A stretch of DNA of 11,142 nucleotides, from positions 1-11,142 of the forward strand of contig JAMXLG010000184.1 in assembly GCA_024281135.1 (NCBI GenBank). The letters are read 5' to 3'. Position 1 is the stretch's first letter; the number at the start of each line of letters is the position of its first letter. A model generated the notes under the pieces. That model ran no database searches. It had not been told where the DNA came from and saw only the letters and a program-made list of their open reading frames with translations. Of the stretch, positions 6,451-11,142 are shown piece by piece. The position numbers and the translations under genes were made by a program. This DNA comes from Vulcanimicrobiia bacterium (GTDB lineage Bacteria; Eremiobacterota; Eremiobacteria; Baltobacterales; Baltobacteraceae).

Positions 6451-8418
6451 GAACTTCGTAACGAAGCTCGCCAAGCCGAACGCTACGAAGAGCCAGATAC
6501 CGTACAGCGCAGCAAGACCAACGACTCCCTCAGCGGCCCGCACCAGCCATCCGCCAGGACCGCGCGCGATGCGCAAGCCGCTTTCAACGATAATCGCGAT
6601 CCCGCCGATGATGGCGATCAGACCGATCGTGTACAGCAGGATCATCGTGGTGATGAAACTCGGCTGGAGAATCGCGCTCTCACTCGAAAGCGCTGCCGTC
6701 CATCCCAAAAGCGCCACGATGAATGAGATTGCACCGATGCGCGCGGCGAGATGTAGCCATTGTTCGCGGCGAGTAACGTTCAGTTTGAGATTCATTCGAC
6801 GGCGATAAATCCAGGTGCCGAGTCGGATGCAAAGTGAGAGCAGCAGCACAACGATGAATGCCGGGATGAGAATCTTCAGCGATCCCATCGTCCCAAGGCC
6901 GTCGACACGCTGGAAGATGAAGACGGGAATGAACTCATCAGTCGTCCACGACAAGATCTTCCCGTTCGAATCCGCCGTGAACTTCAGATGTGTTTGGCCG
7001 TTGACTTCTTGATAGAAGAGCGGTCCGATCTCACGCCAGCGTATCGGATCTTCCCCCGGCGTTTGAAGCATCGACACTTCGATCTGTCCGTCCGGTCGCG
7101 CACTCACCTGAGTTTGCGAAAGCGCGTACACGAGACGGAGCGCGCTCTCCGAACGGCGGCTCGACTGATACCAGCCTGCAACGCGAGCGGCATCCGGTTT
7201 CGGATTCGCGACGGTGGGCGGCTGCGCCGCGGTGTACGGATAGTAGCGATCGAGGAAGTGACGGAAAATCTGCGTCCGCACGCCTTCCGCGGCGCCTTTC
7301 TTTCCGGCGCTGTTGAACGACATAAAGAACCCGACATGCTGGCTCGGAAGCAAGTGCAAATCGGTATGAAAGACGTCGGTGTCTCCCGCGTGACTGACGA
7401 TTTCTTGTCCGTTGCGGCTCTCTTGATAGAAGCCTAGGCAGAAGCCGTTCATGCCGGGCGCGGGGGCCAGCTGAAGCGTCCACATTTCGCGAATCGTCGC
7501 CGGGTCAAGAATCGTGCCGCCGTCAAAATTGCCGCCCTGCAAGTACGCGAGCATGAAACGCGACATGTCGATTCCCGACGAGGTCGCCGCGCCTGCCGGC
7601 GCGGGTACAACGTATTCGAATGGATGCGCCTTGTCTTCTCCCGCGTTTGTATATCCGCTCGCCATCATCGGAGCAAGACTTGCCGGAAGCGGTTGCTCGA
7701 ACGTCGAGTGTGTCATGCGCAGCGGCGTGAAGATGTGTTTCTGAATGTACTCATTGTACGGTTCGCCCGAGACCCGCTGCACGATGTATCCCGCAAGCGC
7801 CGCGCCGTAGTTCGAATACGCAATCACTTGGCCGGGCGGAAAAATCCGGTTCGGTATGTGATTCTTCAAATAGACGCCTAACGGCATCATGTCGCTCGGC
7901 TTGTCGCCGATCAGGTTTTGGATGACTTCTTCGAAGCCGGCCGAGTGTGTCATCAGGTTCCGCAACGTGATCGGTTTTCCGAATTTGTCGGGAATCTTGA
8001 AGTCGAGGTACTGATTGACGTCGGTGTCGAGATTTAATTTGCCGGCCTGCACCTGCTGCATGACGGCCGTCCAGGTAAACAGCTTCGATGTCGAACCGGG
8101 ACGGAACAACGTATTGTTCGGGTCGACGGGCGTACGCTTCGCGAGATCCGAGAAGCCGTAGCCTTTGGCGAAAATGATCTTTCCGTCTTTAACGACGGTT
8201 ACAACGGCGCCCGCGATGTCCGCGCGCCGTATTGCATACGGAACGAGTCCATCCATAAAAGGCGTCAGATCTTGCGTCGTCATGGCCGGTGGCGATGCCG
8301 ACGAGCCGCCGGCGGCGTAAGCCGGAACGAGCGCGCTGTTGAGTACGAGGACGGCAAGCGCAAGAGGCGCGCAAACAAAGCGAAGCATCCGTTTCATGTC
8401 GGCGGTTTTATTAAGCAA
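6448..8418 (-). CDS. Membrane-anchored serine hydrolase, beta-lactamase family (PF00144) with C-terminal four-helix domain
   Basis: The product has 656 residues, much longer than the roughly 380-450 of a bare PF00144 enzyme. Residues 1-35 are a signal peptide (MKRMLRF, hydrophobic core, AYA cleavage near 35). The catalytic domain (about 50-395) has S109-T-S-K112 (SxxK), Y201-S-N203 (YxN) and H343-A-G345 in the KTG position. Residues about 405-505 form a beta-rich domain beginning AGWYQSSRRSE, as in other long members. Four membrane helices follow at about 513-533, 561-577, 592-612 and 633-653, so the hydrolase domain would sit outside the inner membrane. The substrate is unknown; peptidase, esterase or transpeptidase-like activity is possible. 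The TTG start at 8418 is preferred over the ATG at 8397 because GAGGG lies 7 nt upstream of it and 28 nt from the ATG. First gene of the operon. Confidence 0.9.
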   Translation of the reverse strand: MLNKTADMKRMLRFVCAPLALAVLVLNSALVPAYAAGGSSASPPAMTTQDLTPFMDGLVPYAIRRADIAGAVVTVVKDGKIIFAKGYGFSDLAKRTPVDPNNTLFRPGSTSKLFTWTAVMQQVQAGKLNLDTDVNQYLDFKIPDKFGKPITLRNLMTHSAGFEEVIQNLIGDKPSDMMPLGVYLKNHIPNRIFPPGQVIAYSNYGAALAGYIVQRVSGEPYNEYIQKHIFTPLRMTHSTFEQPLPASLAPMMASGYTNAGEDKAHPFEYVVPAPAGAATSSGIDMSRFMLAYLQGGNFDGGTILDPATIREMWTLQLAPAPGMNGFCLGFYQESRNGQEIVSHAGDTDVFHTDLHLLPSQHVGFFMSFNSAGKKGAAEGVRTQIFRHFLDRYYPYTAAQPPTVANPKPDAARVAGWYQSSRRSESALRLVYALSQTQVSARPDGQIEVSMLQTPGEDPIRWREIGPLFYQEVNGQTHLKFTADSNGKILSWTTDEFIPVFIFQRVDGLGTMGSLKILIPAFIVVLLLSLCIRLGTWIYRRRMNLKLNVTRREQWLHLAARIGAISFIVALLGWTAALSSESAILQPSFITTMILLYTIGLIAIIGGIAIIVESGLRIARGPGGWLVRAAEGVVGLAALYGIWLFVAFGLASFVTKF

Positions 8419-8510
8419 ACAGCGTCCCTCACCTCCAAAAAACTGACACTTGCGCCAAAATTTTGTTTTCCTGGGCAGGGCGGCGCCGGGCTCGGCCGTA
8501 AACCGCGCTC
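8419..8510. promoter_or_regulatory. Divergent intergenic region with a 10-bp palindrome
   Basis: These 92 bp separate the serine hydrolase operon from the binding-protein gene. They contain a locally AT-rich stretch (about 8435-8470) with the perfect palindrome CAAAATTTTG at 8456-8465. This could be an operator or part of overlapping promoters controlling both directions. I could not assign convincing -35/-10 pairs on either strand. Confidence 0.3.
8426..8436 (-). promoter_or_regulatory. Strong ribosome-binding site deciding a TTG start
   Basis: The minus strand reads GGAGGTGAGGG. GGAGGTGA is a perfect complement to the usual 16S 3' end and lies 12 nt from the TTG at 8418; the adjoining GAGGG lies 7 nt from it. 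The next candidate, the ATG at 8397, is too far away, so the strong site appears to compensate for a rare start codon. Confidence 0.7.
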
Positions 8511-10130
8511 ATGCAACGATGTCTTCGAATCGCGGCGGCGATCGTCGCACTCTGCGCCTTTGCTGCATGCACGCATCCCTCGCATGGTCTGCAAAGCGGG
8601 TCGGCGAGCAACACGTTGACGGCGGCGATTCAAAAGGAGCCGATCGCACTCAATCCGCTGTTACTGGAAGGCGTCAGCGCATACACGTTCAGCGAACTAC
8701 TGTATTCGTATCTGACGAACTACGATTCGACCGGACGCACCGTTCCCGACCTCGCGCGTGACGTGCCGACGCCGCAAAACGGCGGTGTTTCAGCTGACGG
8801 GAAGAGCCTCACCTTTCATCTGCGACGCAATGTGCGATGGCAGGACGGCACTCCGGTTACATCGCGCGATGTCGTTTTTACCTTTCACGCCATCATGAGC
8901 CCGGCCAACAACGTCCCGGAGCGCATTGGGTACGACGAGATCGCGTCGATCGCTGCGCCGGATCCGTACACGGTCGTCATCACGCTCAAGCGACCGTACT
9001 CGCCGATTGTTGCGCTCTTCCTCGGCGGCGACAGCAACTACCCGGTTCTTCCCGCGCATCTGCTCGCATCAAAAGCGAATCTCAACAACGACCCCTTCAA
9101 CGCATCGCCCGTCGGTTCGGGGCCATTTCGGCTCGAGCGTTGGGACCGCGGCGACCGCCTGACGTTCGTTGCGAACGACACCTACTACGCCGGAAAGCCG
9201 CACATCAGCCGCCTCGTGCTTCCCGTCATTGCAAACGACTCGACGATGATCGACGAGTTGCAATCCGGCGAAATCGATGCGGCATTCATGCTCGATGCCT
9301 CGCGCATCGAGCAGCTTCGCGCAATCCCGCGTCGCCGCGTCGTGGTAACACCGGTCCCGTACTTCTACGCGCTCGGATTCAATCTGACCGATCCGATCCT
9401 AAGCGACCTCACGGTGCGGCGCGCGTTTGCCATGGCGATCGACCGTCGCAGCCTCACGGAAAAAATCACGCACGGCGTGTACGATCCTGACACGGCGATG
9501 CGCGGACTTTTCACGTGGGCGTTCGATCCGAGCGTGAAGCTGCCGCCGTTCGATCCGGTGCAAGCTGGGGCATTATTGACAAAGGACGGCTGGATTCCCG
9601 GGCCGAGCGGAATACGCATGAAGCAAGGGCATCCGCTGCATCTCGAACTGTCGTTTGCGATCGGATCGGGCATCACTACGCGTTTTGCAACCGCCGTAGC
9701 AGCGGCTGAGCGTGCAGTCGGGATCGATGTGTCGATGCACCAATACGATCGCACGCAGTTTCTGTCGATCCAAGGCCCGATGATGCAAGGGCGATATCAA
9801 GTCACCCTTTACGATTATCAGGCGACGTACGATCCCGATGTCTCGTGGTTACTTGCGTGCGATCAGCGCGGCCCGCACGGCTTCAACGATACGCGATTCT
9901 GCGATGCGCGCGTCGATGCGTTGCTCGCGCGTGGAGCGTCGTCTTACGATCGGACTACGCGCGCGGCTGCATACCACCAGATCCAGCGCATTCTAGCCGA
10001 TGAGTTGCCGTACGCCTTCCTCTGTCAGATCAGCGAAGTGGATGTTATTCCCGAAAATCTTCAGGGCTTCAGGCCGCCGCTACTCTCGCCGTTCAATTCG
10101 GTTGCGTCCTGGCGCTACGGAACGATCTGA
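8511..10130 (+). CDS. ABC-transporter substrate-binding lipoprotein, family 5 (oligopeptide type)
   Basis: The product has 539 residues, the usual size for the OppA/DppA/NikA family (SBP_bac_5). The N-terminus (MQRCLRIAAAIVALCAFAAC) is a lipoprotein signal with the likely lipidated Cys at 20; its -3 residue is Phe instead of the usual Leu. Family features include LTFHLRRNVRWQDGTPVTSRD (about 100-120) and GSGPFRLERWDRGD (202-215) followed by ANDTYYAGKPHI, the typical core of this fold. It captures peptides or similar solutes outside the membrane for an ABC permease, but no permease or ATPase gene is present here. The ligand cannot be read from sequence. The ATG at 8511 is fixed by an in-frame stop at 8499-8501 and by the signal peptide. 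No Shine-Dalgarno sequence is visible before it. Divergent from the hydrolase operon; its 3' end overlaps the convergent leuB by 16 bp. Confidence 0.93.
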   Translation: MQRCLRIAAAIVALCAFAACTHPSHGLQSGSASNTLTAAIQKEPIALNPLLLEGVSAYTFSELLYSYLTNYDSTGRTVPDLARDVPTPQNGGVSADGKSLTFHLRRNVRWQDGTPVTSRDVVFTFHAIMSPANNVPERIGYDEIASIAAPDPYTVVITLKRPYSPIVALFLGGDSNYPVLPAHLLASKANLNNDPFNASPVGSGPFRLERWDRGDRLTFVANDTYYAGKPHISRLVLPVIANDSTMIDELQSGEIDAAFMLDASRIEQLRAIPRRRVVVTPVPYFYALGFNLTDPILSDLTVRRAFAMAIDRRSLTEKITHGVYDPDTAMRGLFTWAFDPSVKLPPFDPVQAGALLTKDGWIPGPSGIRMKQGHPLHLELSFAIGSGITTRFATAVAAAERAVGIDVSMHQYDRTQFLSIQGPMMQGRYQVTLYDYQATYDPDVSWLLACDQRGPHGFNDTRFCDARVDALLARGASSYDRTTRAAAYHQIQRILADELPYAFLCQISEVDVIPENLQGFRPPLLSPFNSVASWRYGTI

Positions 10131-11142
10131 TCGATAACGGCGTCGGCGAATGCGTCGGTCCCGAGCGGCACCGCGCCGCCGGCAATTTCGGCCGTCCGCG
10201 CGCCGCTCGCGTATGCGGCTTCCACCGCGCGTTCGATGCGCGCGGCATTTGCGTTGTCATCCAAACTGTAACGTAGCAGCATCGCCGCCGATAGAATCGC
10301 CGCGGTCGGATTCGCGATGCCTTTGCCCGCGATATCCGGCGCCGTCCCCGCAATCGGTTCGTAGAGTCCGAATTGGCGTCCGGGCGCCCCACGCGTACCG
10401 AGACTTGCGCTCGGCAGCGTACCGATCGATCCCGTGAGAATCGCTGCTTCGTCGGAGAGAATGTCGCCGAACATATTCTCGGTGACGATAACGTCGAAGT
10501 CCCCGGGACGACGCACCAGCTGCATTGCCGCGTTGTCAACGAGCAAGTGATCGAGTTGAACGTCGGGATAATTCTTCGCGACTTGGTCGACCACGCGACG
10601 CCACAACCGCGACGTCTCCAAAATGTTTTGCTTGTCGACCGACGTCACGCGTTTGCGCCGTCCGCGCGCGAGTTCGAATGCCGTACGCGCGATGCGTTCT
10701 ATTTCGGGTGCGCGATAAATCATCGTGTCGACAGCCATCTCGACGCCGTCTTCGACACGCTGCTCCTTCGGTTTCCCGAAGTAGATGCCGCCGGTGAGCT
10801 CGCGCACGACGATGAGGTCGAGCCCACGAACGAGTTCGGGCTTGAGCGATGAGGCATCTTCCAATCCGGGAAAGACACGCACGGGGCGAATATTCGCGTA
10901 AAGCTCGTAATCGCGTCTCAACACGAAGAGCGCGTACTCCGGCCGTTCCGCTAGCGGCTTCCCATCGTACTGCGGTAAGCCGACGCTGCCGAAAAGAATC
11001 GCCGCGCTGCAATCGGCAAGCGCTCGCGCCTCGTCGGGAAGCGCCGGCAGGCCTTGTTCGAGGGCTGCACCTCCGACGACACTTTCGACGCTGCGCACGT
11101 CGGGACGAACGTGGCGCAACACGCGCACGGCCGCGCGCGGCA
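10115..11142 (-). CDS. leuB: 3-isopropylmalate dehydrogenase, 5' end outside window
   Basis: LeuB catalyses the NAD-dependent oxidative decarboxylation of 3-isopropylmalate in leucine synthesis, in the cytoplasm. About 342 codons are visible. The frame stays open to the right edge ([11 protein letters not shown] aligns with the helix just after the family's GDGIGPE start), so roughly the first 15-20 residues are missing and the GTG at 11126-11128 is an internal valine. Family motifs in order are [24 protein letters not shown] (catalytic Tyr), [14 protein letters not shown] (catalytic Lys), [11 protein letters not shown] and [10 protein letters not shown] (metal-binding Asp residues), then GTLPSASLG and [23 protein letters not shown] and LTGGIYFG favour LeuB over tartrate or isocitrate dehydrogenases. 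The position often filled by His in EPVHGSAPDIAG is Ala here. No other leucine genes are in the window; they may lie to the right. Confidence 0.95.
   Translation of the reverse strand, partial: PRAAVRVLRHVRPDVRSVESVVGGAALEQGLPALPDEARALADCSAAILFGSVGLPQYDGKPLAERPEYALFVLRRDYELYANIRPVRVFPGLEDASSLKPELVRGLDLIVVRELTGGIYFGKPKEQRVEDGVEMAVDTMIYRAPEIERIARTAFELARGRRKRVTSVDKQNILETSRLWRRVVDQVAKNYPDVQLDHLLVDNAAMQLVRRPGDFDVIVTENMFGDILSDEAAILTGSIGTLPSASLGTRGAPGRQFGLYEPIAGTAPDIAGKGIANPTAAILSAAMLLRYSLDDNANAARIERAVEAAYASGARTAEIAGGAVPLGTDAFADAVIDQIVP

Noticed and set aside
8837..9490. 217-codon plus-strand frame within the binding-protein gene
   Set aside because: It is a shadow in another frame, rich in Arg/His/Pro, and lies wholly inside the well-supported family 5 binding-protein gene.
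11126..11128. GTG as the true start of leuB
   Set aside because: The frame remains open to the edge and the residues upstream continue the conserved first helix; the GDGIGPE motif expected before it lies outside the window.

Overview
This is a bacterial window with compact gene packing and high GC content (clearly above 50% by eye). I see no tRNA, rRNA, CRISPR array, insertion sequence or phage gene. Nothing here fixes the phylum. A soluble HAMP-repeat sensor, a SpoIIE phosphatase fused to a kinase-type ATPase, and several PF00144 serine hydrolases would suit an environmental bacterium rich in signalling genes (for example Eremiobacterota/WPS-2-like, Actinobacteria-like or Acidobacteria-like). 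That placement is a guess.

Left part (1-3678): two signalling genes diverge from a 119-bp intergenic region. Leftward runs the first 590 codons of a large soluble protein built of near-identical 92-residue HAMP units, the architecture of the N-terminal half of Nik1/Os-1-type hybrid histidine kinases; the rest lies outside the window. Rightward runs a GAF - SpoIIE/PP2C phosphatase - RsbW-type ATPase fusion. It is followed, with a 4-bp overlap, by a 67-codon ORF for a two-helix membrane protein of unknown function.

Middle (3675-8418, minus strand): a tight three-gene operon, read from right to left. It encodes a PF00144 serine hydrolase with a four-helix C-terminal membrane domain, a DadA-like FAD-dependent amino-acid oxidoreductase, and a second, exported PF00144 serine hydrolase. 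The spacers are 11 and 8 nt, and each downstream ribosome-binding site overlaps the preceding stop codon.

Right part (8511-11142): divergent from the operon is a family 5 (oligopeptide-type) ABC-transporter substrate-binding lipoprotein, with no permease or ATPase gene beside it. It is convergent with, and overlaps by 16 bp, a leuB gene (3-isopropylmalate dehydrogenase) whose first codons lie beyond the right edge.

A working idea (inference) is that the middle operon and the divergent binding protein form a peptide module: capture of extracellular peptides, hydrolysis of peptide or D-amino-acid substrates by the exported hydrolases, and oxidation of the released amino acids. The left part looks like a partner-switching or phosphorelay control unit. 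Both convergent junctions overlap at their stop codons, so they leave no room for separate terminators.
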